Assembly: GCA_040752195.1 (NCBI GenBank)
Contig: JBFMFC010000004.1
Location: forward strand, 62,001-126,000
From: DSNY01 sp040752195
GTDB taxonomy: Bacteria > Pseudomonadota > Gammaproteobacteria > Burkholderiales > Burkholderiaceae_F
Direction: 5' to 3'
DNA: 64,000 nt
The notes beneath the pieces were generated by a model that was not told where the DNA came from, searched no databases, and saw nothing but the letters and a program-made list of their open reading frames with translations. The translations under genes were made by a program, and so were the position numbers. Numbering within the stretch: the first letter of the stretch is position 1; each line of letters starts with the position of its first letter. This document shows, in pieces, positions 35,503 to 44,841 of this stretch.

Positions 35503-35970
35503 ATGCCGACCGAGTCGATGCGAGCGCCGCGCGGCCGCGCGTATGCGGACGTGCGCGTGGGCGATGTCTACACGCGCACCGTCACGATCGAGGAGCGCCA
35601 TCTGTCGCAGGGCGCCGCACTGATCGGCGACTTCAATCCGCTGCATGTCGACGAGGACTTCGCGCGCCGTTCGACCTTCGGCGGGCGCATCCTGCACGGC
35701 GTGCTGACGTCCGCGTTGATGGGTGCCGAGCTCGGCACGGTGTTCGCCGGCACCGCCCTCGGCTATCTGGAGCACAACGCGCGCTTCCTCGCTCCGGTGC
35801 GGATCGGCGACGTGCTGACGATTCGCTGGACCGTCACCGAGCTCGTTCCCAAGCCCAGGCACGGCGGCGGCATCGTCGTGGCCGAAGGGGTCGCGGTCAA
35901 TCAGCACCGCGCGACGGTCTGCGTCGCGATCGGCAAGATGCTGGTCGGCGGCGGGCCCGACGCGGCCTGA
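35503..35970 (+). CDS. MaoC-like (R)-specific enoyl-CoA hydratase family protein
   Basis: 155-residue hotdog-fold hydratase. The catalytic Asp-His dyad region is IGDFNPLHVDEDFAR (about residues 45-59), followed by FGGRILHGVLTSALMG, both typical of MaoC/R-hydratases. It would hydrate 2-enoyl-CoA to (R)-3-hydroxyacyl-CoA or handle a related CoA ester. It stands alone between the paralogue pair and a converging acyl-CoA synthetase gene. The substrate is unknown. Confidence 0.88.
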   Translation: MPTESMRAPRGRAYADVRVGDVYTRTVTIEERHLSQGAALIGDFNPLHVDEDFARRSTFGGRILHGVLTSALMGAELGTVFAGTALGYLEHNARFLAPVRIGDVLTIRWTVTELVPKPRHGGGIVVAEGVAVNQHRATVCVAIGKMLVGGGPDAA

Positions 35971-36052
35971 TGCGCGACCGGCGCGCCGGCGGGCGCTGCC
36001 CGGATCGCCGCGCGCCTGACACGTCTGCGACGGATCGGCGCTGTGCGCCGCG

Positions 36053-37732
36053 CTACCGGCTCGGTGCCGCCGATTGCGCTGCGCGCTGCTTCTCCAGCTC
36101 GCGCAGCACGCGCCGCTGCACTTTGCCGGTGGTCGTCATCGGAAGCTGATCGATGAACTCGATCTCCTTCGGGTACTCGTACGGTGCGAGCTTGCCGCGC
36201 ACGTGTGCCTGCAACTCGGCGATCAGGCGATCGTCGCCGCGGCCGCGGTAGGCATCGGCCAGCACGACGAAGGCCTTGACCACCGCGCCGCGCTCCGCGT
36301 CCGGTTTCGGCACGACCGCCGCATTGGCCACCGCCGGATGCTGGACCAGGCAGTTCTCGATCTCGCTCGGGCCGATGCGGTAGCCGGCGGCCTTGAACAT
36401 GTCGTCGGCGCGGCCCTGGTACCAGAGGTAGCCGTCGGCGTCGCGCGTTGCGAGGTCGCCGGTGCGGCACCAGGAGTTCAGCGGATCGCCGGTGAACTTC
36501 CTGCGCGTCGCCTCCGGATTGCGCCAGTACTCGAGGAAGAAGACCGGGTCGAGATCGCCGTGGATGTCGCGCCGATGGATCGCGACCTCGCCGATTTCGC
36601 CGTCACCGACCTCGTTGCCTGCGTCGTCGATGACGGCGACGCGGTGGCCGGGGTAGGGACGGCCCATCGCGCCGGGCTTGGCCGGCCAGCGCTCGTGCGA
36701 GTTGCCGACGATGTAGTTGACCTCGGTCTGCCCGAACATCTCGTTGACCGTGATGCCGAGCTTCTCGCGCGCCCAGTCGAACACGGCCGTGCCGACCGCT
36801 TCGCCCGCGCTCATGATCGAGCGCAGGCGCAGCTTGCCGCGCGGATCGGCCCACGCTTCCGAACGCATCATCATCTTCAGCGCGGTCGGAAACAGGAACG
36901 CGTTGGTCACGCCGTAGCGCTGCATCAGTTCGAACGCCTTGTCCGGCGCGAATCGGCCCTTGTAGCCGACGATCGGAAAACCGAAGTACAGCGTCGGCAG
37001 CAGCGCGTCCATCAATCCGCCCGTCCAGGCCCAGTCCGCGGGCGACCAGAACACGTCGCCCGGGCGCGGGAACCAGTCCTGCGAAGCGACGAAGCCGGGC
37101 AGATTGCCGATCAGCGCGCGATGCGGCATCAGCGCGCCCTTGGGCGGGCCGGTCGTCCCGCTCGTGTAGATCAGCAGTGCCGGATCGTCGGCGCGCGTGG
37201 CGACGCATTCGAAGCGGTCGGACGCCGCCGCGAGCAGCGTGCTCCATTCGTGCGCGCCGTCGGCGACGACCCCCACCGTGACCAGGTGCGCGAGCTGCGG
37301 GCACGAAGCGCGCAGCGCGGCCAGCGTCTCGGCGGCAGCTTCGTCGGCGATGGCCGCGATCGCGCCGCTGTCCTGCAACCGGTACTCGAGCGCGTCGGGG
37401 CCGAACAGGATCGACAGCGGCATCGCGACCGCGCCGAGCTGATAGATCGCCAGGTGCGCGATCGCCGTCTCGGGCCGCTGCGGCAGCACGATCGCCACGC
37501 GGTCGCCGCGCTTCACACCCAGCGCCGCGAGCGCGTTCGCCAGCCGGTTGGCGTCGGCCTGCAGCGCGGCATAGGTGTAAGCGGCGCGCCGGCCGGCGTC
37601 GTCCTCGAAGTGGATCGCCACGCGCGAAGTCTCGGCGGCCCAGCGCCGGCCGCACACCTCCGCGATGTTGAACTCGGCCGGGACGTGCCAGCGGAAGCCT
37701 TCGTACAGCTCGCGATACTCGTCGTGCATCAT
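36053..37732 (-). CDS. Acyl-CoA synthetase (AMP-forming), acetyl/medium-chain type
   Basis: 559-residue adenylate-forming enzyme that makes an acyl-CoA from a carboxylate, ATP and CoA. Motifs are the P-loop LLIYTSGTTGPPKGALM, NEMFGQTEVNYIVGN in the A5 region, WYQGRADDMFKAAGYRIGP in the hinge, and the catalytic lysine region TTTGKVQRRVLREL near the C-terminus. The sequence is closest in style to ACSM/medium-chain or short-branched-chain synthetases. The divergent abhydrolase gene starts 71 bp away. Confidence 0.9.
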   Translation of the reverse strand: MMHDEYRELYEGFRWHVPAEFNIAEVCGRRWAAETSRVAIHFEDDAGRRAAYTYAALQADANRLANALAALGVKRGDRVAIVLPQRPETAIAHLAIYQLGAVAMPLSILFGPDALEYRLQDSGAIAAIADEAAAETLAALRASCPQLAHLVTVGVVADGAHEWSTLLAAASDRFECVATRADDPALLIYTSGTTGPPKGALMPHRALIGNLPGFVASQDWFPRPGDVFWSPADWAWTGGLMDALLPTLYFGFPIVGYKGRFAPDKAFELMQRYGVTNAFLFPTALKMMMRSEAWADPRGKLRLRSIMSAGEAVGTAVFDWAREKLGITVNEMFGQTEVNYIVGNSHERWPAKPGAMGRPYPGHRVAVIDDAGNEVGDGEIGEVAIHRRDIHGDLDPVFFLEYWRNPEATRRKFTGDPLNSWCRTGDLATRDADGYLWYQGRADDMFKAAGYRIGPSEIENCLVQHPAVANAAVVPKPDAERGAVVKAFVVLADAYRGRGDDRLIAELQAHVRGKLAPYEYPKEIEFIDQLPMTTTGKVQRRVLRELEKQRAAQSAAPSR

Positions 37733-37803
37733 TCGTCACCCGCCCGCGCATTGGTATCGTTACCCGCGAAAGTTTCGCCCACCTCGCGGTCACCTGCAAC
37801 GCC

Positions 37804-38679
37804 ATGAAGCCATCGCGCTCCCGTTTCGTCCCAGTGCGCCGCCTGCGCTATCACCTGCGCGAATGGGGGCGCGACGGCGCGCCGATCCTGGTCATGCTGC
37901 ACGGCTGGATGGACGTGTCGGCGTCGTTCCAGTTCGTCGTCGACGCGCTGCGCGGCGACTGGCACGTCGTCGCGCCCGACTGGCGCGGCTACGGGCTTAC
38001 GGCGTGGACGAGCGAGGACTGCTACTGGTTTCCGGACTATCTGGCCGACCTCGAATACGTGCTCGACGCGATCGCGGCCGAGCGGCCGGTCGCGCTGGTC
38101 GGCCACAGCATGGGCGGCAACGTCGCCTTGCTGTACGCGGGCGTTCGGCCGCAGCGGGTGTCGGCCGTCGTCAATCTCGAAGGCTTCGGCCTGCGCGACA
38201 GCGCGCCCGACGAGGCGCCGGTGCGCTACGCGCGCTGGATCGATGAGCTCAAGGCGGGCGCCGCGCTGCGCGACTACGGCTCGCTGTCCGAAGTCGCCGA
38301 CCGCCTGCGCCGGAACAATCCGCGGCTGTCCGAGGAGCGCGCGCTGTTCCTCGCCGCGCACTGGTCGCAACCGACCGCGGGCGGCCGGTATCGGATCGCA
38401 GGCGATCCGGCGCATCGCATCGTCAATCCCATCCTGTATCGCTGGGCCGAAGTCGAGGCGTGCTGGCGGCGCATCGTCTGTCCGGTGCTGTGGGTGCAGG
38501 CCGAGCAGACCGACGCGGCCAAGTGGGCGGGCGGGCAGCACGAGATCGACCGGCGCGCCGCCGTGCTGGGGAACGTCGCGACCGCGCGCGTCGCCGATGC
38601 CGGGCACATGCTGCACCACGACCAGCCACAGCAGGTCGCCGCGTTGATCGAGTCCTTCCTCGCGCGCTCGCCCGCCTGA
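37804..38679 (+). CDS. Alpha/beta hydrolase
   Basis: 291-residue alpha/beta-hydrolase fold protein with the oxyanion-hole motif LHGWMDVSASF, nucleophile elbow VGHSMGGNVAL (Ser about 102) and C-terminal catalytic histidine in VADAGHMLHHDQP. It has no signal peptide and is likely cytoplasmic. The DxG-W pattern is common in esterases and epoxide-hydrolase-like proteins, so the substrate stays open. It is divergent from the acyl-CoA synthetase gene. Confidence 0.9.
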   Translation: MKPSRSRFVPVRRLRYHLREWGRDGAPILVMLHGWMDVSASFQFVVDALRGDWHVVAPDWRGYGLTAWTSEDCYWFPDYLADLEYVLDAIAAERPVALVGHSMGGNVALLYAGVRPQRVSAVVNLEGFGLRDSAPDEAPVRYARWIDELKAGAALRDYGSLSEVADRLRRNNPRLSEERALFLAAHWSQPTAGGRYRIAGDPAHRIVNPILYRWAEVEACWRRIVCPVLWVQAEQTDAAKWAGGQHEIDRRAAVLGNVATARVADAGHMLHHDQPQQVAALIESFLARSPA

Positions 38680-38735
38680 GCGCGGACCGGCGGAAAGTCC
38701 GCGTTTACCGGACGATGGCCGGTGCAACCGGCCGC

Positions 38736-38741
38736 TACAAT
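38736..38741 (+). promoter_or_regulatory. -10-like TACAAT 6 nt before a GTG start
   Basis: GCTACAATCCCGGC ends 6 nt before the GTG at 38748. If it is a real -10, transcription would begin at or next to the start codon, giving a leaderless mRNA. Confidence 0.35.
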
Positions 38742-38747
38742 CCCGGC

Positions 38748-39599
38748 GTGAGTCTCGATCTGCATCGCCGCAACGCCGACCTGCACGCGCACTCCACCGT
38801 TTCCGACGGCACGATGACGCCCCGCGCGCTGGTCGAGCGCGCACACGCGCGGGGTGTCGAGCTGTTCGCGCTGACCGACCACGACGAAATCGCCGGATTG
38901 CACGAAGCGGCGCTCGCCGCTGCCGAAATCGGTCTGGATTTCGTGCCCGGCGTCGAGATCTCGGTGACCTGGAGCGGGCACACCGTGCACATCGTCGGCC
39001 TCGGCATCGATCCGGGCAACGCCGCGCTGACCGAAGGGCTCGCGCAGGTCCGCTCGGGCCGCATGCGCCGGGCGCAGGCGATGGCCGAGGCGCTCGCCGC
39101 GGCGGGACACGCGGGTGCGCTCGAGGGCGCGCTCGCCTACGCCGGCAACGTCGATCTGATCTCGCGAACGCACTTTGCGCGCTGGCTCGTCGAAACCGGC
39201 GCGTGCGAAGACGTGCGCGAGGTGTTCACGAAGTACCTGGTCGCGGGCAAGCCGGGCTATGTGCCGCACCAGTGGGCACGGCTGCGCGACGCCGTGGCGT
39301 GGATCGCGGGCGCCGGCGGCGTGGCGGTCGTCGCGCACCCGGGCCGCTACAAGTTCGGCGAAGACGAGATGCGTGCGCTGCTCACCGAGTTTCGCGACGC
39401 GGGCGGTTGCGCGATCGAGGTTTCGACCAGCAATCACACGGCGCAGCAGGCGCGTCGGTTCGCGCAGCTGGCGCGTGAGTTCGAACTCGAAGCCTCGCGC
39501 GGCAGCGACTTCCACAGCCCGAGCGAATCGCAGATCGAATTGGGCCGCGTTCCACCGCTGCCCGAGACGACGGTGCCCGTGTGGCGGCGGTTCGCCTAG
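38748..39599 (+). CDS. rnm: PHP-domain 5'-3' exoribonuclease RNase AM (YciV family)
   Basis: 283-residue PHP phosphoesterase. Metal ligands are visible in ADLHAHSTVSDGTMTP near the N-terminus, LTDHDEIAG, VPGVEIS, VVAHPGRY and ASRGSDFHSPSE. The E. coli homologue trims rRNA 5' ends and hydrolyses 3',5'-bisphosphate nucleotides. The GTG at 38748 gives the standard N-terminus. The next gene's ATG directly follows the TAG (39597-39599), as in the yciV-yciO pair of E. coli. Confidence 0.92.
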   Translation: MSLDLHRRNADLHAHSTVSDGTMTPRALVERAHARGVELFALTDHDEIAGLHEAALAAAEIGLDFVPGVEISVTWSGHTVHIVGLGIDPGNAALTEGLAQVRSGRMRRAQAMAEALAAAGHAGALEGALAYAGNVDLISRTHFARWLVETGACEDVREVFTKYLVAGKPGYVPHQWARLRDAVAWIAGAGGVAVVAHPGRYKFGEDEMRALLTEFRDAGGCAIEVSTSNHTAQQARRFAQLAREFELEASRGSDFHSPSESQIELGRVPPLPETTVPVWRRFA

Positions 39600-40238
39600 A
39601 TGGCGCAGGTCTTCACGGTCCATCCACACAGTCCGCAGATCCGCCTGCTGCGGCAGGCCGCGCAACTGATCGATCACGGCGCGCTCGCCGCGATCCCGAC
39701 CGACTCCTGCTACGCGCTGGTCTGCCATCTCGACGACAAGGCCGCCGTCGACCGGCTGCGCCGCATCCGCCGCATCGACGAGCGGCACCACCTGTCGCTG
39801 TTGTGCCGCGATCTGTCGGAGATCTCGGCGTACGCGCAGGTCGACAACCGGCAGTACCGGCTGTTGAAGGTGGCCACGCCGGGACCGTACACGTTCATTC
39901 TCGACGCGACGCGCGAAGTGCCGCGGCGGCTGTCGCATCCGTCGCGCAAGACCATCGGCATCCGCATCCCCGACCACCCGGTCGCGGCGGCGCTGCTCGA
40001 CGTGCTCGGCGAGCCGCTGATCGGCTCGACGCTGATGCTGCCGGGCGACGAGCTGCCGTTGAACGACGTCGAGGACATCCGCGCGCGGCTCGAGCACGAC
40101 ATCGACGTGATCGTCGACGCCGGCGCGTGCGGCGTGGAGCCGACCACGATCATCGACCTCACCGGGCGCGAGGCGGTCGTGCTGCGACAGGGGCGCGGCG
40201 CGCTCGAACCGCTGGGACTCGCGCCTGCACAGGGCTGA
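39600..40238 (+). CDS. YciO/Sua5/YrdC family protein
   Basis: 212-residue protein with the YrdC/Sua5 nucleotide and RNA-binding fold: GALAAIPTDSCYALVCHLDD, then HLSLLCRDL, TPGPYTFILDA and KTIGIRIPDHP. True threonylcarbamoyl-AMP synthases share this fold. The YciO branch, to which this belongs by context with yciV, has weak or unclear activity. It starts immediately after the RNase AM stop codon. I would not call it TsaC. Confidence 0.9.
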   Translation: MAQVFTVHPHSPQIRLLRQAAQLIDHGALAAIPTDSCYALVCHLDDKAAVDRLRRIRRIDERHHLSLLCRDLSEISAYAQVDNRQYRLLKVATPGPYTFILDATREVPRRLSHPSRKTIGIRIPDHPVAAALLDVLGEPLIGSTLMLPGDELPLNDVEDIRARLEHDIDVIVDAGACGVEPTTIIDLTGREAVVLRQGRGALEPLGLAPAQG

Positions 40239-40269
40239 GGCTCGCGGCGGCTTCGCGCGGCGCCGCTGT

Positions 40270-40275
40270 TAGACT
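40270..40275 (+). promoter_or_regulatory. -10-like TAGACT 7 nt before an ATG
   Basis: GTTAGACTGCCGTGC ends directly before ATG 40283. The hexamer is 7 nt from the start codon, again compatible with a leaderless transcript. Confidence 0.35.
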
Positions 40276-40282
40276 GCCGTGC

Positions 40283-40930
40283 ATGGAAGGTCTGATTCAG
40301 GCGATCACCGTCTATGCGATTCCCGTGCTGTTCGCGATCACGCTGCACGAGGCGGCGCACGGCTATGTCGCCCGCATGTTCGGCGACCAGACGGCTTACA
40401 TCGCCGGGCGGATCACGCTCAATCCGCTGAAGCACATCGATCTGGTCGGCACGATCATCGTGCCGATCGCGATCCTGCTCGTGTCCAAGCTCGCCGGCGG
40501 CGGCGGCTTCCTCTTCGGCTGGGCCAAGCCGGTGCCCGTGAGCTTCGGCAATCTGCGCCATCCCAAGCGCGACATGATCTGGGTCGCCGGCGCCGGCCCC
40601 GGCGCGAACCTGTTGATGGCGGTCGCCTGGGCGCTGTTTCTCAAGCTGCAGCTCGGCTTCGGGCTGAACGAGACCTTCTTCGTCGAGATGGCGAAGGCCG
40701 GCATCTTCGTCAACATCGGCCTGATGGCGCTGAACCTGCTGCCGGTGCCGCCGCTCGACGGCGGCCGCATCGCGGTGGGGTTGCTGCCGCATCCGCTCGC
40801 GTGGCAGTTCGCGCGGATCGAGCCCTACGGTCTGTTCATCATCCTGATCCTGCTGGCGACCAACACGCTCGGCTTCTTCCTCGTGCCGTTCTACCGGCTC
40901 GGGCTGGCGGTCGTCGAACTGTTCATCTGA
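40283..40930 (+). CDS. Site-2 protease family (M50) membrane metalloprotease
   Basis: 215-residue polytopic membrane protease. The zinc motif is HEAAH (ITLHEAAHGYVARMF, about residues 17-31) and the second motif is LNLLPVPPLDGGRI near residue 155, with the ligand aspartate. This is the short form without PDZ domains. Its substrate is unknown. It sits between yciO and trpS with a 1-nt gap to trpS, an arrangement common in betaproteobacteria. Confidence 0.93.
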   Translation: MEGLIQAITVYAIPVLFAITLHEAAHGYVARMFGDQTAYIAGRITLNPLKHIDLVGTIIVPIAILLVSKLAGGGGFLFGWAKPVPVSFGNLRHPKRDMIWVAGAGPGANLLMAVAWALFLKLQLGFGLNETFFVEMAKAGIFVNIGLMALNLLPVPPLDGGRIAVGLLPHPLAWQFARIEPYGLFIILILLATNTLGFFLVPFYRLGLAVVELFI

Positions 40931-40931
40931 A

Positions 40932-42134
40932 ATGCTCTTCCCAGATCGCGTTCTTTCCGGCATGCGGCCGACCGGCGCGCTGCACATCGGCCACTATCAC
41001 GGCGCACTGAAGAACTGGGTCAGGCTGCAGGAAGAACATCCCTGCTTCTTCTTCGTCGCCGACTGGCACGCGCTGACGACGCACTACGAGACGCCCGAAG
41101 TGCTCGAGGCGAGCGTCTGGGACATGCTGGTCGACTGGTTCGCCGCCGGCATCGATCCGCGCAAGTCGACCGTCTTCGTGCAGTCGCGCGTGCCCGAGCA
41201 CGCCGAGTTGTTCCTGCTGCTGGCGATGGCCACCCCGCTCGGCTGGCTCGAGCGCGTGCCGACCTACAAGGACCAGATCGAAAAGCTCAAGGATCGCGAC
41301 CTCGCCACGTACGGCTTCCTCGGCTACCCCCTGATGCAGGCCGCCGACATCCTGATCTACCGCGCGAGCATGGTGCCCGTCGGCGAGGACCAGGTTCCGC
41401 ACATCGAGATGACGCGCGAGATCGCGCGCCGCTTCAACCATCTGTTCGGCCGCGAACCCGGTTTCGAGGCAAAGGCGCAGGCCGCCGTCAAGAAGCTCGG
41501 CAGCGAGGCGGCCGGGCGGTTCATGGAGGCGAGAACGAAGTGGCAGCGCGACGGCGACGCCGCCGCGCGCGATGCGGGCCGTGCGCTCGTCGCCGCCGCC
41601 GCCGTGCCGCAGGAGGACCGCGAGCGCCTGATCGGATATCTCGAAGGCGGCACGCGCAGCGTGCTCGTCGAGCCCGCGGCCAAGCTCACCGAGACGCCGA
41701 AACTGCCGGGGCTCGACGGGCAGAAGATGTCCAAGAGCTACGGCAACGCCGTGCTGATGCGCGAAGAGCCGAAGGTGCTGACCGCGAAGATCCGCCGCAT
41801 GATGACCGATCCCGCGCGCGTGCGCCGCTCCGACCCGGGCGAGCCCGAGCGCTGTCCGGTCTGGCAGCTTCACAAGGTCTACTCGGACGAGGCCACGCGC
41901 GACTGGGCGGCGCAGGGCTGTCGCAGTGCGGGCATCGGCTGCCTCGACTGCAAGCAGCCTGTCATCGACGCGATGCTGCGCGAACAGCAGGGCTGGCGCG
42001 AGCGCGCGCAGCCGTATCTGGACGACCCGAAGATGCTGCGTGCGATCGTCGCCGACGGCTGCGACCGTGCGCGCAAGGCCGCGCAGGAGACGATGCGCGA
42101 CGTGCGCGACGTGATGGGGCTCAACTACGCGTAG
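40932..42134 (+). CDS. trpS: Tryptophanyl-tRNA synthetase
   Basis: Charges tRNA-Trp. The class I motifs are HIGHYHGAL (HIGH) near residue 17 and QKMSKSYGNAV (KMSKS) near residue 263. At 400 residues it is longer than the E. coli enzyme (about 334). The extra length is an insertion of about 60 residues before KMSKS (KWQRDGDAAARDAGRALVAA and flanks), which I recall from Burkholderiales TrpS. It starts 1 nt after the M50 protease stop. Confidence 0.97.
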   Translation: MLFPDRVLSGMRPTGALHIGHYHGALKNWVRLQEEHPCFFFVADWHALTTHYETPEVLEASVWDMLVDWFAAGIDPRKSTVFVQSRVPEHAELFLLLAMATPLGWLERVPTYKDQIEKLKDRDLATYGFLGYPLMQAADILIYRASMVPVGEDQVPHIEMTREIARRFNHLFGREPGFEAKAQAAVKKLGSEAAGRFMEARTKWQRDGDAAARDAGRALVAAAAVPQEDRERLIGYLEGGTRSVLVEPAAKLTETPKLPGLDGQKMSKSYGNAVLMREEPKVLTAKIRRMMTDPARVRRSDPGEPERCPVWQLHKVYSDEATRDWAAQGCRSAGIGCLDCKQPVIDAMLREQQGWRERAQPYLDDPKMLRAIVADGCDRARKAAQETMRDVRDVMGLNYA

Positions 42135-42155
42135 TCGGCCGGCGGTCGACGGCAC

Positions 42156-42713
42156 ATGCACGGTCCCGACGCGCCTTCGCCCTGGGTGCAGCGCTTCGCG
42201 CCGCTCGTCGCGCGCGGCGCCTCCGTGCTCGACCTGGCGTGCGGCGGCGGCAGGCACGCGAGGCTGTTCGCGCAACGCGGCTGCGTCGTCGATGCGGTCG
42301 ACCGCGACCCGGCGTGCGGCGAAGCGCTCGCCGGCGAGCCGAACGTTCGCTTTCTCGCCGCCGACCTCGAAGGCGGGCCATGGCCGTACGCCGAGCGGCG
42401 GTTCGACGCGATCGTCGTCGCCAACTACCTGCACCGCCCGCTGTTTCCGCGGCTTGCCGCTTCGCTCGCCGACGGCGGCGTGCTCATCTACGAGACCTTC
42501 GCGGTCGGCAACGAGCGATACGGCCGCCCCTCGAACCCGGACTTTCTGCTGCGGCCGCGCGAACTGCTCGACGTTTTCGGTGCGCAGCTTCACGTGCTCG
42601 CGTTCGAGGACGGCGTGGTCGGCGCGCCGCGGCCGGCGCGCATCCAGCGGCTGTGCGCAGTACGCGCGTCGCCCGCCGCGCATGAACGCCTGCGGCTCGA
42701 TGCGTCCCGGTGA
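42156..42713 (+). CDS. Class I SAM-dependent methyltransferase
   Basis: 185-residue methyltransferase with motif I VLDLACGGGRHARLF, the acidic motif II in VDAVDRDPAC, and IVVANYLHRPLFPRL as motif IV. This resembles the small TehB/tellurite-type methyltransferases, but the substrate is unknown. It lies 21 bp after trpS and is likely co-transcribed. Confidence 0.88.
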   Translation: MHGPDAPSPWVQRFAPLVARGASVLDLACGGGRHARLFAQRGCVVDAVDRDPACGEALAGEPNVRFLAADLEGGPWPYAERRFDAIVVANYLHRPLFPRLAASLADGGVLIYETFAVGNERYGRPSNPDFLLRPRELLDVFGAQLHVLAFEDGVVGAPRPARIQRLCAVRASPAAHERLRLDASR

Positions 42714-42729
42714 GCGCATCGCCCGGATG

Positions 42730-42735
42730 TAGAAT
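42730..42735 (+). promoter_or_regulatory. -10-like TAGAAT upstream of dapA
   Basis: TGTAGAATCGCCGCC lies 51 bp before the dapA ATG, in the gap after the methyltransferase gene. It is one of the recurring TAGAAT-CGC sites in the window. Confidence 0.45.
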
Positions 42736-42786
42736 CGCCGCCTTCGTTCGGCTCGGCCGACGCACTCACCCGTTCATCGCGCGCAC

Positions 42787-43662
42787 ATGATCACCGGCAG
42801 CCTGGTCGCCATCGTCAGTCCGATGCACGAAGACGGTTCGCTCGACTTCGACGCGTACCGCAAGTTGATCGAGTGGCACATCGCGGAGGGAACGAACGGC
42901 ATCGTCGCGGTCGGTACGACCGGCGAGTCGCCGACCGTCGATCACGACGAGCACTGTGAGCTGATCCGCGTCGCGGTCGAAACGGCGCGCAAGCGCGTTC
43001 CGGTCATCGCCGGCACCGGCGGCAACTCGACTGCCGAGGCGATCGACCTCACCCATTACGCGAAGAAGGTGGGCGCGGACGCCACGCTGCAGGTCGTTCC
43101 GTACTACAACAAGCCGACGCAGGAAGGCCTGTACCAGCACTTCCGCAAGGTCGCCGAAGCCTGCGGTCTTCCGGTGATCCTGTACAACGTCCCGGGCCGC
43201 ACGGTCGCCGATCTGGCCAACGACACGACGCTGCGGCTGGCGCAGGTGCCGGGCATCGTCGGCATCAAGGATGCGACCGGCGATCCGGCGCGTGCGGCGG
43301 ATCTGCTCAGGCGTGCGCCCAAGGACTTCGCCGTCTACAGCGGCAATGACGACTCGGCGCTCGCGCTGATGCTGCTGGGGGGCCACGGCGTGATCTCGGT
43401 GACCGCCAACGTCGCACCGAAGCCGATGAGCGAACTCGCGAAAGCCGCGCTCGCGGGGGATCTGGCGCGCGCCAGAGACATCAACAACCGGCTCCTGCCG
43501 CTGCACATGAAGCTGTTCGTCGAAGCGAACCCGATCCCGGTCAAATGGGCGCTCGCGCGGATGGGGCGCATCGGCAAGGGCATCCGGCTGCCGCTGGTGC
43601 CGCTCGCCAAGGCGAACGAACCCGTCGTCGAAGCCGCGCTCAAAGAAGCCGGTCTGCTGTAA
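42787..43662 (+). CDS. dapA: 4-hydroxy-tetrahydrodipicolinate synthase
   Basis: First enzyme of lysine/diaminopimelate synthesis, condensing pyruvate with aspartate semialdehyde. It is 291 residues, with GTTGESPTV, YYNKPTQEGLYQHF, the tyrosine in LYNVPGRT and the Schiff-base lysine in GIKDATGD (about K161). bamC (formerly dapX/nlpB) follows 24 bp downstream, as in E. coli. Together with lysC at 61070 it serves the aspartate pathway. Confidence 0.98.
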   Translation: MITGSLVAIVSPMHEDGSLDFDAYRKLIEWHIAEGTNGIVAVGTTGESPTVDHDEHCELIRVAVETARKRVPVIAGTGGNSTAEAIDLTHYAKKVGADATLQVVPYYNKPTQEGLYQHFRKVAEACGLPVILYNVPGRTVADLANDTTLRLAQVPGIVGIKDATGDPARAADLLRRAPKDFAVYSGNDDSALALMLLGGHGVISVTANVAPKPMSELAKAALAGDLARARDINNRLLPLHMKLFVEANPIPVKWALARMGRIGKGIRLPLVPLAKANEPVVEAALKEAGLL

Positions 43663-43686
43663 CCGGCGCCGAGGAGAAACCTGGTG

Positions 43687-44841
43687 ATGCAAGGCATGCT
43701 TCGCGTGCGTTCTTGGGTTCTGTCCGCCGCGGCCGTCGGTGCGCTGTTCGCCGCCGGCTGCAGCTCGATCGGACTGACCACCGACCGCGTCGACTACAAG
43801 TCGGTGCAGCCGGTCAAGCCGCTCGACGTTCCGCCCGATCTGTCGCAACTGCCGCGCAGCGACCGCTACGCAGTGCCCGATCGGCCGGGCGTGGCGAGCG
43901 CCGTGTCGACCGCCGCCGCGCCCGCCGCTGCAGCGGTCGCGGTCGGCGGCGCCACCGTCGCGCCGGCGCTTCCGAACGCTCGCATCGAACGCGCGGGCAG
44001 CCAGCGCTGGCTTGCCGTCGACGTTGCTCCCGAGACCGCGTACGCGGTGGTCAAGGAATTCTGGCCGAGCGTCGGGCTGGCGATCGAGCGCGAGGATCCG
44101 GCGGCCGGCATCATCGAGACCGTGTGGGCGGAGAACCGCGCGAAGCTGCCGCAGGACATCATCCGCCGCACCATCGGGCGCGTGTTCGACAGCCTGTACT
44201 CGACCGGCGAGCAGGACAAGTACCGCACGCGCATCGAGCGCACCGCAAAGAACACGTCCGAGATCTACATCAGCCATCGCGGCATGATCGAGGTGTACAC
44301 GTCGCAGGCGCAGGACTCGACCCGCTGGCAGCCGCGCCCGCCGGACCCGGAGATGGAAGCGGAGATGCTGCAGCGGCTGGCGCTGCGCTTCGCGCCGCGC
44401 CCAGTGCAAACGGCGGCGGCGCCCGCGGCCGCGACGGCGGTGAGCACGGGATCCGCCGCGCCGCAGGTCGCGCGGCTGGTCAAGGGACCGGACGGGCGCA
44501 ACGAGCGTGTGGACGTCGACGAACCGTTCGACCGCGCGTGGCGGCGCATCGGACTCGCGCTGGATCGCGGCGGCTTCACCGTCGAGGATCGCGACCGCGC
44601 CAAAGGCACGTATTTCGTCCGCTACCTCGATCCCGACTACGAATCGAAGCAGCGCGAGAAGCAGGGCTTGTTCTCGAAGCTGCTCGGCCGCGAGCCGAAG
44701 ATCGAAGCGCAGCAGTTCCGCGTCCAGGTCGCCGCCGCCGGCGATGCGACCCGGGTCACGGTGCTCGACAAGGACGGAAAGCCGGCCACCGGCGCGACGG
44801 CCGACAAGATCCTCGCGCAGATCGACGAGCAGCTTCGGTAG
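43687..44841 (+). CDS. bamC: Outer membrane assembly lipoprotein BamC
   Basis: Lipoprotein component of the BAM complex that inserts outer-membrane beta-barrels. The 384-residue product has a signal peptide ending in a lipobox (LFAAGCSS, Cys about 23), then the long N-terminal lasso (VDYKSVQPVKPLDVPPDL). Two helix-grip domains are separated by an Ala-rich linker (AAAPAAATAVSTGSAA). GAGGAG lies 10 nt before the ATG; GTG at 43684 is also possible. Its TAG stop is the first three bases of the inverted-repeat element that follows. Confidence 0.93.
   Translation: MQGMLRVRSWVLSAAAVGALFAAGCSSIGLTTDRVDYKSVQPVKPLDVPPDLSQLPRSDRYAVPDRPGVASAVSTAAAPAAAAVAVGGATVAPALPNARIERAGSQRWLAVDVAPETAYAVVKEFWPSVGLAIEREDPAAGIIETVWAENRAKLPQDIIRRTIGRVFDSLYSTGEQDKYRTRIERTAKNTSEIYISHRGMIEVYTSQAQDSTRWQPRPPDPEMEAEMLQRLALRFAPRPVQTAAAPAAATAVSTGSAAPQVARLVKGPDGRNERVDVDEPFDRAWRRIGLALDRGGFTVEDRDRAKGTYFVRYLDPDYESKQREKQGLFSKLLGREPKIEAQQFRVQVAAAGDATRVTVLDKDGKPATGATADKILAQIDEQLR

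Noticed and set aside
39600..40238. TsaC/Sua5 threonylcarbamoyl-AMP synthase
   Set aside because: The fold matches, but the position next to yciV and the sequence style fit YciO, which is not the main TC-AMP synthase.
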